This document shows positions 36,744-45,914 of a stretch of 64,000 nucleotides of DNA, piece by piece. Within the stretch, counting starts at the first letter, position 1. Every line of letters begins with the position of its first letter. Made by a program: the position numbers and the translations under genes. The notes beneath the pieces were generated by a model. It had not been told where the DNA came from. It saw only the letters and a list, made by a program, of their open reading frames with translations, and searched no databases. This DNA comes from Pigmentibacter ruber (lineage in GTDB: Bacteria; Bdellovibrionota_B; Oligoflexia; Silvanigrellales; Silvanigrellaceae), in assembly GCF_009792895.1 (NCBI RefSeq), contig NZ_WSSC01000004.1, positions 1 through 64,000 of the forward strand, read 5' to 3'.

Positions 36744-37768
36744 ATTGGCAAGAGTTAAATATATCAACCGACCTGCAATCTTGGGAAAACTTTTTTAATC
36801 TTCAGACACATAAAGTTATTTTCCAAAACTATTTATGGGGGGATTATAAAAGCCAATTTGGTTGGAAACCATATCGCTTTTTAAAACAAGATCCAACAAC
36901 TAAAGAAACAGTTGCTCAAATCCAAATTTTGGTCAAAATATACTCTATTAAAATTCCTTTATTATGGACTTTTAAATGCGCTGTTATTTGGATACCAGGA
37001 ATAACAAATGAAATTTCAAAACATCTTGATTCAGAATTTATCAATTATCTAAAACTAAAATTAAATATTAAAAAAATTTATTTGAGAACTTCCATTTTTT
37101 CTGCATATTCAAATCTTTGTAGTGTTCTTTTAAGAAGTTTAAATTGGCAACGCGCAATCGCTCCAATCATTTCAGGAATGAGTATGGAGCATAATTTGAA
37201 AAATGATTTAGCTATTTTAGAAAAAAATATGAGTTCAAATTGGCGACACAATTTAAAAAGAGGATTAAATAAAAACATATCAATTCAAAAATGGGAAAAT
37301 CCTAATGTCGCAGAAATGATGTCAATTTATAAGAATATGGAAAATTTAAAGGACTTAGAAGAACAATTTTCAGCAAATGAAATTGAAAAATTATTGTATT
37401 ATTTCAAAGATAACCTTGTAATATTTAGATCTTTAAATGAAAAAAATGAGACCATAGCTTTTCGCGGTTGCATTATCTGGGGAAATAATGGTTTTGACTT
37501 TTTTGCTGCCGCCAACGAAGAGGCAAGAAAAATATATGCGTCTCATGTTCTACTCTGGGAAATTTTAAAATACTGCAAACAAAAAAATGTTGCACACTAT
37601 GATATGTGTGGAATTGATCCTATTAATGGAAAAGGCGTATATAATTTTAAAAGAGGAAGTGGAGCTTCGGAATTAGAATATATGGGTGAATGGGAATCAT
37701 CTACATCAATTATTCTAAAACTTCTTATTAATTGGAAAATTGCAAGGAACAACAAAAAAAGTGTATAG
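36737..37768 (+). CDS. FemAB/GNAT-like acyl or aminoacyl transferase
   Basis: The 343-residue protein has the FemAB-type block FQNYLWGDYKSQFGWKPYR at about 31-49, a middle helix-rich segment, and a C-terminal GNAT half with FRGCIIWGNNGFDFFAAANE and the final YDMCGIDPINGKGVYNFKRGSG block. Such enzymes transfer aminoacyl groups to peptidoglycan precursors or acyl groups to sugars. In this locus, N-acylation of an amino sugar is the natural reading. ATG 36737 is chosen because the earlier GTG lacks a ribosome site. It overlaps the PLP gene by seven bases. Confidence 0.7.
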   Translation: MVNWQELNISTDLQSWENFFNLQTHKVIFQNYLWGDYKSQFGWKPYRFLKQDPTTKETVAQIQILVKIYSIKIPLLWTFKCAVIWIPGITNEISKHLDSEFINYLKLKLNIKKIYLRTSIFSAYSNLCSVLLRSLNWQRAIAPIISGMSMEHNLKNDLAILEKNMSSNWRHNLKRGLNKNISIQKWENPNVAEMMSIYKNMENLKDLEEQFSANEIEKLLYYFKDNLVIFRSLNEKNETIAFRGCIIWGNNGFDFFAAANEEARKIYASHVLLWEILKYCKQKNVAHYDMCGIDPINGKGVYNFKRGSGASELEYMGEWESSTSIILKLLINWKIARNNKKSV

Positions 37769-38642
37769 TAAATCGATTAATAATTATTTTATATCAATAA
37801 TCATACCAATTTATAATGATGAAGAAATCATACCTAGATTAGTTGATGAAGTATTAATCCATTTTAATGATATAAATCTATTTGAAATTATATTTATTGA
37901 TGACAAAAGTACTGATAATAGTGTTGGAATGTTAAATACATTATTAAGAAAAAATAATTTTAATAATTTTAAAATAATTCTAAACTCACAAAATTTAGGT
38001 GCTTCTGCAACTAGAAATATTGGTTGTAAAAATGCAAAGGGAGATTATCTAGCTTTTTTAGATAGTGATGATGCATGGCATAAAGACAAATTAAATATTC
38101 AAATAAATTTAATGCAAGAAACAAATTCATATATATCAGGAACTAAGCATAAAATTATATCGCCAAATCAATTAAAAAAAGAAATGAATATTGATTTTAA
38201 AACAAAGGAAATTCATTTTACTGAAGTAAAATGGCCTAATATTTTGTTCAAATCGCCCTTTTGTACTCCAAGTGTTATTATCCATAGAAGCGTGATAGAA
38301 AAATATTTATTTAATGACAAACTTCGGTTTGCAGAAGACTATGATTTTTGGCTAAGAAGTTCCTACGAATTTAAGACAATAAAAATATTAGAGGACTTAA
38401 CATTTACTTTTAAACATGACTTTCTTTCAGACTCTAATTCTTTAAGTTCTAATTTATTTTTAATGCAAAAATCTGTGACTCTTGTGCGTATTAATTTAAT
38501 AAAAGAACCAAAATATTCTTTTATTCTTAAAATTTTAATTGTCGCTGCTTTATTATTTGAGTATTTTAAATTTTTAATTAGATTTTTAAAAAAATTTAGT
38601 TTAAGAACTAGACAGCTTATTCTAAATAAAAATTTTAAATAA
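37740..38642 (+). CDS. family 2 glycosyltransferase
   Basis: The GT-A motif set is present: SIIIPIYNDEE near residue 19, a FIDDKSTDNS strand near 50, and the DSDDAWHKDK metal-binding DxD near residue 108. The C-terminal part holds a hydrophobic stretch. The acceptor and donor are unknown. Two starts are possible: the TTG at 37740, or a GTG at 37761 with AAGGAA twelve bases before it. The former overlaps the preceding gene by 29 bases. It belongs to the plus-strand polysaccharide operon. Confidence 0.8.
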   Translation: MQGTTKKVYSKSINNYFISIIIPIYNDEEIIPRLVDEVLIHFNDINLFEIIFIDDKSTDNSVGMLNTLLRKNNFNNFKIILNSQNLGASATRNIGCKNAKGDYLAFLDSDDAWHKDKLNIQINLMQETNSYISGTKHKIISPNQLKKEMNIDFKTKEIHFTEVKWPNILFKSPFCTPSVIIHRSVIEKYLFNDKLRFAEDYDFWLRSSYEFKTIKILEDLTFTFKHDFLSDSNSLSSNLFLMQKSVTLVRINLIKEPKYSFILKILIVAALLFEYFKFLIRFLKKFSLRTRQLILNKNFK

Positions 38643-38657
38643 TTTGGAGACTGGAAT

Positions 38658-39800
38658 TTGAGAATAGACAAGTCAAAAATATATTTCATCACAAATTTAG
38701 GAAATTTTTTCATTTCTTATCGTATTAAATTTGTTGAAAAACTGATAGAACAAAAAGTAAATATCAATTTAATTACACAATATACAATAGAAAATGATAC
38801 CGAATATTTAAAAAAAATAGGATTTCATTCTATTCTAAGAATTTTAAATAATTCAAATTACTCAGCATTATCTTCAATTTTAAAAACCATTTTATTTGCT
38901 ATAAATTTTTCTATTAGAAGCAATAAAAATAATATTTTTCATATTATTACAATAATTCCTATTCTTTCATTCGGAATACCATTAAGGTTTTTAAACCGTA
39001 AATGTATTTATGATGTTACTGGTTTAGGAAGTGTCTTCAGCTCATCAAAATTGAAACATAAAATTATTCGTCCCATAATCATGTTATTTTACAAATACAT
39101 TTTTTCAGGTACAAACTCACGAGTTATTGTTCAAAATAAAGACGATTATAACATTTTTAAAAATACATTAAAAATTAAATCAGAAAATATATTTTTAATT
39201 GGTATTGGAGTTGATATATATAAGTACATTTATTCTGAGAATTTGAATATATCAGATGAGCCAATCATTTTAGTCCCTGCACGACTAATTAAAGAAAAAG
39301 GAATAATAGAAGCAGCTGCTGCATCTAACATTCTCACTCAAAAAGGAATTAAACATAAAATGTGGTTTGCAGGTGAAATACACCCTCAAAATCCACTAAG
39401 TTTAAATCAATCAGACATTGAAAATATTAGTAAAAACTCTCCTAATGTAGTTTTTATCGGTCAACAAAAAGATATGACTGAATTATATAAAAAGTCATAC
39501 ATTGTTTGTCTTCCTTCTTATCGTGAAGGGGTGCCAAGGGTTCTTGTCGAGGCCTCCGCATGTGGGAGACCTTGCATTACTTATGATTCTCCTGGTTGTA
39601 GAGATTTTGTTATAAATAATGTAACAGGTATTACTGTACCTCTCCAATCTATTCATGAATTAGCTGAAGCAATTGAAACACTCATCAGTTATCCAGAAAA
39701 AGCTAATAAACTTAGAGAAAAAGCATACAAAAACGTAATTAATAACTACACTTCTGAAAAAATTTCAAACCTTGTTCTTAATGTTTATAATCAGTTATAA
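38658..39800 (+). CDS. family 4 glycosyltransferase
   Basis: This 380-residue GT-B enzyme has an N-terminal Rossmann region and the C-terminal family 4 block. VPARLIKEKGI is near 210, and the CLPSYREGVPRVLVEASACGRP segment at 290-312 carries the E-x7-E nucleotide-sugar site. It would add a sugar from a nucleotide donor to the lipid-linked chain. The start is a TTG with GGAG eight bases upstream. Its stop lies seven bases before the end of the convergent minus block, so it is the last gene of the first plus-strand block. Confidence 0.85.
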   Translation: MRIDKSKIYFITNLGNFFISYRIKFVEKLIEQKVNINLITQYTIENDTEYLKKIGFHSILRILNNSNYSALSSILKTILFAINFSIRSNKNNIFHIITIIPILSFGIPLRFLNRKCIYDVTGLGSVFSSSKLKHKIIRPIIMLFYKYIFSGTNSRVIVQNKDDYNIFKNTLKIKSENIFLIGIGVDIYKYIYSENLNISDEPIILVPARLIKEKGIIEAAAASNILTQKGIKHKMWFAGEIHPQNPLSLNQSDIENISKNSPNVVFIGQQKDMTELYKKSYIVCLPSYREGVPRVLVEASACGRPCITYDSPGCRDFVINNVTGITVPLQSIHELAEAIETLISYPEKANKLREKAYKNVINNYTSEKISNLVLNVYNQL

Positions 39801-39807
39801 TTAATTT

Positions 39808-40758
39808 TTAAATATACATTTTCTGACCCTTTGCTTTTTGTTTAAGCAAAAGAATTTTCATTATTAAAAGAAATAAAATAATAATTCTAATAATATCTGG
39901 AAATGTTAATAATAATTTAAATAAATTTTTAAATCCATTTTTAAAATCATTTTTTTCAAAATATTGTCTTGATTTAAGATAATAAACAATTGAAATTCTT
40001 TTTTTATAACGACAATAATTATAAATACTCTTTTCTACTTCAGAATAAAAATGATTATTAACTACATTTATTACTGCATTATTATGTTTTTCAATAGCAT
40101 TACTTGCATTGTTTTCATATAAATGATATTCACCTAATATTTCATTTATAAATTTCATTTTCATATTTCTCTTACTAGCTAGTTTTATCCAAAAATCATA
40201 ATCTTCAGCCGTGATAATTGAGTTATCTTCACTCATAAATCCAATATCTTGAGCAAAACTTAATTTCATTACTACAGCAGATGGACTCAGGACACTTCCT
40301 TTAAATAATAAATTTTCAAATGAAGCGCTATGCAATGGTCCATACAATCTATTTCTAATTTTTATTCCATCTTTAATAATAGCTTCACCATGACATACTA
40401 AATCAAATCCTTTATTCAATGCTTCAATACAAATCTCTAATTTTTTTTCATACCAAATATCATCTGAATCTAAAAAAGCAATAAACTTTGTGTCTGCCAA
40501 TTTCATAGCATAATTTCTTGAAGCTGCAATTACGCCATTATTTTTAAAATTAAATAAATGAATTCTTGGGTCTGCAAATGAATTAACAATATCTATAGTA
40601 TTATCGGTAGAAAAATTATTTACTACAATAACTTTCCAAGCTGTAAAAGTTTGTCTAAGAATTGATTGCAATGCAACATTTAATTTTTCTGCATGATTAT
40701 AAGTTGGTATGACTATAGTTACAAGAGCCATTTCATTTTCGTTCTTAATTGAATTCAT
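39808..40758 (-). CDS. family 2 glycosyltransferase
   Basis: The GT-A signature is clear: VTIVIPTYNHAEKL (about 13-26), VIVVNNFSTDNT near 45, and the LDSDDIWYEKK DxD region near 95. The C-terminal part has a Leu/Ile-rich membrane anchor (about 285-310) followed by a Lys-rich end. It overlaps the upstream gene by an ATGA arrangement (40755-40758), so the two are translationally coupled. Sugar and acceptor are not readable. Confidence 0.85.
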   Translation of the reverse strand: MNSIKNENEMALVTIVIPTYNHAEKLNVALQSILRQTFTAWKVIVVNNFSTDNTIDIVNSFADPRIHLFNFKNNGVIAASRNYAMKLADTKFIAFLDSDDIWYEKKLEICIEALNKGFDLVCHGEAIIKDGIKIRNRLYGPLHSASFENLLFKGSVLSPSAVVMKLSFAQDIGFMSEDNSIITAEDYDFWIKLASKRNMKMKFINEILGEYHLYENNASNAIEKHNNAVINVVNNHFYSEVEKSIYNYCRYKKRISIVYYLKSRQYFEKNDFKNGFKNLFKLLLTFPDIIRIIILFLLIMKILLLKQKAKGQKMYI

Positions 40759-41759
40759 TCATTCCTCATCTGATAATATTCAACGTATTTTAAAATACTT
40801 AAATCAATTTCGCTTATTACATCACAATTTTTTAACAACCCTATTTTTCTAATTTTATCATTAGAGTAACAAAATTTTTCTTCTTTTCTTATATAAATTT
40901 CATTATTAAAAATACTTGGTATTACTATTTCGGGCTCATAATTTAAATTCAAAAGACATCTTTTTGCTACAAGTTTTGCCATTTCATAAACAGATAAAGA
41001 AGTATTTGATCCTAAATTAAATATTCCATGGGTATTAAAGTCTGCTTTGAAAAGATTAGAAATCAAATCACAAATTCCACTAACTGGCATAAAATTTAAA
41101 ATAGCCCTTCCATCAGATTTTAATACCAATTTTTTATCTACAACAGCTTGGCTGCAAAGCTCATTAGCAAGAAGCTTATTTCCTGATCCTTTATAAACAT
41201 TATAGGGAAATCCAAAACTATTAGATAATCTTAATATACAACCTTCCTTACCATTTTGACTACAAATTGAAAGAATAAAATCTTCTGCTGATTTGTGAGT
41301 AATGGCATAAGTACTTAAAGGTTCTGCTAAAGTATTTTCACTTATTTCAATATTATCAGAAACAGATTTATTTTTTAATGCATTACCATAAACATGAACT
41401 GTAGACATATATATAAAACGCCTTACATTCATTTTACATGCTGCAGTTACAAGTCGCATCGATTGTGTTACATTAAAAAAAATTGCAGAAGCAGGATCTT
41501 CATGACAACTTTTGTTATCTAAGGCGGATAAGTGCAAAACCATTTCAATTCCAGTACAAATATTTCCAAAATCTAATATTTCTGTAAATGGAATAGATAC
41601 TACTTCTGAATTTTTTAGCTTTAATTCTTCAATGATATTTAATTTACTTGTTAAAAGACGCAATGAATATAAATTAGATCTATCTAAATGTGAAACTAGC
41701 TGTGTTCCTAAATAGCCACCAGCTCCTGTAATAAGAACTTTTATTTTTTTATTATCCAT
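40755..41759 (-). CDS. NAD-dependent sugar epimerase/dehydratase (SDR)
   Basis: The extended SDR pattern is present: TGAGGYLGTQL (about 11-21), a VLHLSALDN strand near 74, and the active-site YAITHKSAE with Tyr and Lys four residues apart near 150. The protein is 334 residues and uses a nucleotide sugar, most likely as epimerase or reductase. It lies 15 bases after the cupin epimerase gene and overlaps the glycosyltransferase by four bases, so the minus block is tightly coupled. It might complete a CDP- or dTDP-sugar with the cupin. Confidence 0.82.
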   Translation of the reverse strand: MDNKKIKVLITGAGGYLGTQLVSHLDRSNLYSLRLLTSKLNIIEELKLKNSEVVSIPFTEILDFGNICTGIEMVLHLSALDNKSCHEDPASAIFFNVTQSMRLVTAACKMNVRRFIYMSTVHVYGNALKNKSVSDNIEISENTLAEPLSTYAITHKSAEDFILSICSQNGKEGCILRLSNSFGFPYNVYKGSGNKLLANELCSQAVVDKKLVLKSDGRAILNFMPVSGICDLISNLFKADFNTHGIFNLGSNTSLSVYEMAKLVAKRCLLNLNYEPEIVIPSIFNNEIYIRKEEKFCYSNDKIRKIGLLKNCDVISEIDLSILKYVEYYQMRNE

Positions 41760-41774
41760 TTCAGCTATAATTCC

Positions 41775-42221
41775 TTATTTATCCCAATTATATGGAATTA
41801 AATTATCTTCTATTGCAACATACTCGCACTCTTTCTCGGAATGAGGGTGAGTTGCACAATTAACTAATAAAGCAATAGTATCAGAGATTGCTTTGAAACT
41901 CACCCATATTCCAGGAGGAATTGTCACAAGATAATATTCATCCTGAGAAAGAGTGATTTCTAATATATTTTTATAGGTTGAATTGTTTTCTCTAGCATCA
42001 TATAATACTAATTTTACTTTTCCCACAGGTACAGCATAATTAATTGTTTTTATTAACTGCTTATGCCAACCTTTTATTTTACCAGGATTTATTTGTGAAA
42101 AATAAACTTCACCAAATGCTATAAAGCTAGGACTATCAGCACGAAGCATATGGAATACTTTTCCTTTTTCATTTGTAAATTGTTTTAACTCTTGGATTAA
42201 AACTCCAGAAATATTACTCAT
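41775..42221 (-). CDS. RmlC-like cupin sugar epimerase
   Basis: The 148-residue protein has the double-stranded beta-helix layout of dTDP-4-dehydrorhamnose 3,5-epimerase relatives, with GWHKQLIKT (His53) in the place of the catalytic GLHYQ and a YLVTIPPGIWVSFKAISD cupin strand near 105. RmlC itself is about 180 residues; this shorter form resembles the epimerases that act on 4-keto-6-deoxy sugars, and could use CDP-4-keto-6-deoxyglucose from RfbG. The assignment to a sugar is inferred. Confidence 0.75.
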   Translation of the reverse strand: MSNISGVLIQELKQFTNEKGKVFHMLRADSPSFIAFGEVYFSQINPGKIKGWHKQLIKTINYAVPVGKVKLVLYDARENNSTYKNILEITLSQDEYYLVTIPPGIWVSFKAISDTIALLVNCATHPHSEKECEYVAIEDNLIPYNWDK

Positions 42222-42257
42222 TGTTAATCCTTTAATAGTTAAAATAAAATTAATCTT

Positions 42258-43418
42258 TTAAAAGTCAAATTTATTCAATATAGGTAATATTTTAGCCCAG
42301 TCTTTTTTGAATACCTTAAATATTCCATTTTCATTAGCATGCATGCCATCATAAAAATCACTATTTGTTAAATTGAACTCATTGGGGTTATTACTTCCAA
42401 CTACAGGAATAGAATATTCTTTGCCTATTTTACTGTAATAATTTTGTGTCGCTAATATAATCTTTGTATCAGGTCTTGAAACTAAAATTTTATATGTTTC
42501 AGGATGATATGGAGGAATATAAAAAATAATTTCTACTTTTTTAGATTTTAAAAATGAAATTAATTTTTCAAATAAATAAACACGATCTTTACCAAATTCC
42601 GAAAATGAACCTAAATTATAAACATTCTTTTGATTTGCAAAATCTAAAGCAGATTGCAATATAATATCATCACTTCTTTCTCTGTAATTCTTACCATAGG
42701 ATAATCTCCCGTCAGAAAGTAAAATTGGATAATCGGCAACATTAAATTTTGTTGCAAAATAATTATTGCTAGATTTATCATGATAAAATAATTTGACTAT
42801 TTTTTTTATTGAAGCTTGAAAATATTTAAATGAAATAACATTTTTTATTTTATCTGATATATAAAAGCTATTATATAGTGAATTGTAATGCAATTGATTT
42901 TTTGCAAATAAAATTGATTCATTCTTAATTGAAAACCATCTTGTATTTGTATCTGAACTATTTGCATTTAGCAACCAAGGATCTAATCCTATAATAAGTA
43001 ATTTAGGAAACTTATTAGTTTCATAGTAGCACTGAAATATTCCTAAGAAATCTTCTAAAACTGCTCCAGAAACAGAGTTATTAAGGACGTATTTTTTTTG
43101 AAATAAATTATTTCCAATTTGCATTGTTCGAGACGATCCTAGAATCATAATATTAATAGGATTACTAATTTTCTCTATAAGATATTTTTGTAGCAATCTA
43201 TCATCAACATTTTGAGGATTGCCCAGATTAGAACCTAATGATAATATTTTAGCTGCACCATCCTCATAAGATCTATTTTTATAAATACCAGCAGGATCTG
43301 AAATAATATTTATTAAAATTACTAATAGCAGTAAAGGAAGAAACATCAACCCTCGCTTAATTAATAGTAAATATTCTTTTTTATATTTAAAATTGGAAAT
43401 AAATAAATTGATTTTCAC
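42258..43418 (-). CDS. SGNH-hydrolase-like partner of MBOAT acyltransferase
   Basis: The protein has one N-terminal membrane segment (about 21-40) and an extracytoplasmic SGNH-like domain. The nucleophile block is ILGSSRTMQIG (about 91-101), and a late DFYDGMHANENG provides the Asp-x-x-His pair. This layout is that of AlgJ/AlgX/PatB-type partners of MBOAT O-acetyltransferases. GTG 43418 is preferred over the in-frame TTG 43430 because TTTGGAG lies six bases before it. It overlaps the MBOAT gene by 32 bases, which supports a joint function. Acetyl transfer to the surface glycan is likely. Confidence 0.78.
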   Translation of the reverse strand: MKINLFISNFKYKKEYLLLIKRGLMFLPLLLLVILINIISDPAGIYKNRSYEDGAAKILSLGSNLGNPQNVDDRLLQKYLIEKISNPINIMILGSSRTMQIGNNLFQKKYVLNNSVSGAVLEDFLGIFQCYYETNKFPKLLIIGLDPWLLNANSSDTNTRWFSIKNESILFAKNQLHYNSLYNSFYISDKIKNVISFKYFQASIKKIVKLFYHDKSSNNYFATKFNVADYPILLSDGRLSYGKNYRERSDDIILQSALDFANQKNVYNLGSFSEFGKDRVYLFEKLISFLKSKKVEIIFYIPPYHPETYKILVSRPDTKIILATQNYYSKIGKEYSIPVVGSNNPNEFNLTNSDFYDGMHANENGIFKVFKKDWAKILPILNKFDF

Positions 43419-44868
43419 CGTACACTCCAAACAAAATTAAACTTATGATAAAAGCATAGTATAAAAACCACCTGATAAAGAAAGACTTTTGCGATATTAA
43501 TTCACGAATGCGATATGTTCTTTGAATATAGCTAATAATAATTAAAAATACAATTAAAAAACAGGAAGTTAATAAAGATAAGTAATTTAAACCTAGAAAA
43601 TTAATTTCAAAAATATTTGATTCAAATTTTATTTCTTTAATAGATCGAAAAAATACAGGCCAATCAGAAAAAATATTTTCCGCTATATACAATCCTTCGT
43701 GAATATTTCTTGCTCTGAAAAAAATCCATGCAAAACAAATCAAACTAAATGTTGTTATAATTTGAAGGAATTTAAAATAAAATCTATTAGTATTAAGATT
43801 TAGAATTTGTATAATATAATTTCTAAATTCAGAAGAAATTAATGAAAATACAAGATAAAAACCATTCAGACCACCCCATACAACATAAGTCCAATTAGCA
43901 CCGTGCCAAAGACCGCTAATTAAAAATGTAAGCATTAAATTAAAATACATTCGCAATTTAGAACATTTATTTCCACCAAGTGGAATATACAAGTAATCTT
44001 TAAACCATGTTGAAAGAGAAATATGCCATCTTCTCCAAAATTCTGAAATAGACTTTGAAAAGTAAGGTCGATTAAAATTTTCCATTAAATTAAAACCCAT
44101 TACTTTAGCTGCACCAATAGCAATACTAGAATATCCTGAAAAATCACAATATATCTGAAATGCAAAAAATATTGTGGCAATTAACAACACTGGTCCTGAA
44201 TGATTTGTTGGATTATCATATACTTGATTTACAATTATCGCTAATCTATCTGCAATAACAACTTTTTTAAAAAATCCCCAGCCCATGATTTTGAGACCAT
44301 CTACTACCCTATAATAATCGAAATATTTTTTTTCGTAAAATTGAGGAAGTAAGTTTTGTGGTCTTTCAATAGGTCCTGCAACTAATTGAGGATAAAACAT
44401 TACATATAATGAATAAATACAGAAATTTTTCTCTGCTTTTTGGTTTCCTCTATAAACTTCAATTATATAAGCTAAACTTTGAAATGTATGAAAAGAAAGA
44501 CCAATAGGTAATAAAATATTTACAACTTGGATAGGATAATTTAGATCAAAAAAGTTCGCTATCTTTCCAAAATTTGCATTAAAAAAATTAAAATATTTGA
44601 AAGCAAAAAGAACTGAGCACGTTGATAATATACTCAATACAAGATACCATTTCTTTCTTGAATAACTAGATTTTTCTATTAAAATTCCCATAGTATAGTC
44701 AATAATGATTACAACAGCTAATATTAGTATGTATTCTGGAACAAACCACATATAGAAAATACAGCTGCCCATCAGTAATAAAAAACTTCGGTATTCATGT
44801 TTTACAATAAAATATAAAAAGGTCAGTACTGGAAAAAAAACTAGAAATGATAAAGAATTGAACAGCAT
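43387..44868 (-). CDS. MBOAT family O-acyltransferase (AlgI/PatA-like)
   Basis: The 493-residue protein has about ten membrane spans, the NRPYFSKSISEFWRRWHISL block (about 266-285), and the catalytic His322 in GLWHGANW. This is the AlgI/PatA/DltB family, which passes an acyl group across the inner membrane to a partner that O-acylates a polymer outside. The downstream SGNH-like gene is its partner by overlap and by family. It is the first gene of the minus block. The perfect palindrome at 44930-44963 lies upstream of its start. Confidence 0.87.
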   Translation of the reverse strand: MLFNSLSFLVFFPVLTFLYFIVKHEYRSFLLLMGSCIFYMWFVPEYILILAVVIIIDYTMGILIEKSSYSRKKWYLVLSILSTCSVLFAFKYFNFFNANFGKIANFFDLNYPIQVVNILLPIGLSFHTFQSLAYIIEVYRGNQKAEKNFCIYSLYVMFYPQLVAGPIERPQNLLPQFYEKKYFDYYRVVDGLKIMGWGFFKKVVIADRLAIIVNQVYDNPTNHSGPVLLIATIFFAFQIYCDFSGYSSIAIGAAKVMGFNLMENFNRPYFSKSISEFWRRWHISLSTWFKDYLYIPLGGNKCSKLRMYFNLMLTFLISGLWHGANWTYVVWGGLNGFYLVFSLISSEFRNYIIQILNLNTNRFYFKFLQIITTFSLICFAWIFFRARNIHEGLYIAENIFSDWPVFFRSIKEIKFESNIFEINFLGLNYLSLLTSCFLIVFLIIISYIQRTYRIRELISQKSFFIRWFLYYAFIISLILFGVYGENQFIYFQF

Positions 44869-44929
44869 TCACTAAAACTCCCAAAAAACGGGTATATTCC
44901 ATTAATAGAACAAGCTTTACATAACCATT

Positions 44930-44963
44930 TAAATTTATACAATATTTGTATTGTATAAATTTA
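44930..44963. promoter_or_regulatory. perfect 15-bp inverted repeat in the divergent MBOAT/deacetylase gap
   Basis: TAAATTTATACAATA at 44930-44944 pairs with TATTGTATAAATTTA at 44949-44963 around a TTTG centre. It is the most perfect repeat found in an intergenic region. It lies in the gap between two diverging glycan blocks, 62 bases before the MBOAT ATG. A TATAAT lies at 44991-44996 on the plus strand. The T-run at 44964-44969 gives it the shape of a plus-strand terminator, but no plus-strand gene precedes it, so a regulator site is as likely. Confidence 0.5.
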
Positions 44964-45135
44964 TTTTTTATCTTCAAAATAAAAAGACAATATAATCGAG
45001 AATTTAAATTCCTCAAATTTTAGCAGTGGCCTATTATATTACCACAAATTTCCTTTCCTATAAAAAAAATTAGTAATAGAATGCATCCAATAAGAACTAT
45101 TGACTATTAGAAGAGTTCTTAAAGAAGGGCAAAAA

Positions 45136-45891
45136 ATGAAAAATATAGCCAAAAATAATTTAGCGCTATTGTACTCCTATTTAATCAAATTTTTTCCTAC
45201 AAAAGGTGTAAGAGTACTCATGTATCATGCTTTGAATACAAAACTTCCACATGACTCTTATGGGATAAGTATAGACTTTGATTTATTTTGTCAGCAAATT
45301 TTTCTTTTAAAACAGAATAATTATATATTTGTACCTCTATCGGAAGTGAGGAGTAACTTAGACAGAGATAAACATGTTAGTATTTCATTTGATGACGGAT
45401 ATAAAGATAATATGCTTGCAGCAAGATTTTTAAATAATCTTGAAATTCCATTTACAATATTCATAATTTCAGACTTTATCGATCAACAAATTTATCTTTC
45501 TACTGCCGAAATAAAAGAATTAAGCAATTTAAAATTTTGTACACTCGGTGCTCATGGCAAAACTCACAGTAAGCTTGGAACCTTGAGTTATATTGAACAA
45601 AAAGTAGAGCTGGAAACATGCAAAAAGTTAATTGAAGATATTACATCAAAAGAAATAGACCAATTATCTTTTCCGCATGGTTCATTTAATCAAAATACAA
45701 TTGAAATTATCAACAATATTGGATTTAATCTTGCAGCATCTAGCCTTCATGGGTTAAATACAAAAAATAACTTTGATAAATATAAGTTAAGACGTACAGA
45801 AATTTTAGGCCATGATGGACTTAATATATTTCAGAAGAAAATAGAAGCTGGTTATGATTATTTGAAGTTCAAGGATTATATATTAAAATAA
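45136..45891 (+). CDS. polysaccharide deacetylase (NodB family)
   Basis: The NodB homology domain has the SFDDGY motif 1 with the catalytic Asp and metal-binding Asp, the GAHGKTHSKL motif 2 with the His-x3-His pair, and an SFPHGSFN motif. These enzymes remove acetyl groups from N-acetylated sugars, usually in the periplasm, but no signal peptide is visible; it could act on a lipid-linked intermediate in the cytoplasm. ATG 45136 has AAGAAGGG six bases before it; the in-frame TTG 36 bases upstream is less likely. It is cotranscribed with rfbF 23 bases later. Confidence 0.85.
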   Translation: MKNIAKNNLALLYSYLIKFFPTKGVRVLMYHALNTKLPHDSYGISIDFDLFCQQIFLLKQNNYIFVPLSEVRSNLDRDKHVSISFDDGYKDNMLAARFLNNLEIPFTIFIISDFIDQQIYLSTAEIKELSNLKFCTLGAHGKTHSKLGTLSYIEQKVELETCKKLIEDITSKEIDQLSFPHGSFNQNTIEIINNIGFNLAASSLHGLNTKNNFDKYKLRRTEILGHDGLNIFQKKIEAGYDYLKFKDYILK

Positions 45892-45914
45892 TATTAATTT
45901 AAAATGAGGTTAAA

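Noticed and set aside
45092-45120. AAGAACT/AGTTCTT inverted repeat before the deacetylase start
   Set aside because: A 7-bp stem with a 15-base loop in A/T-rich DNA is too weak to call a regulatory structure.
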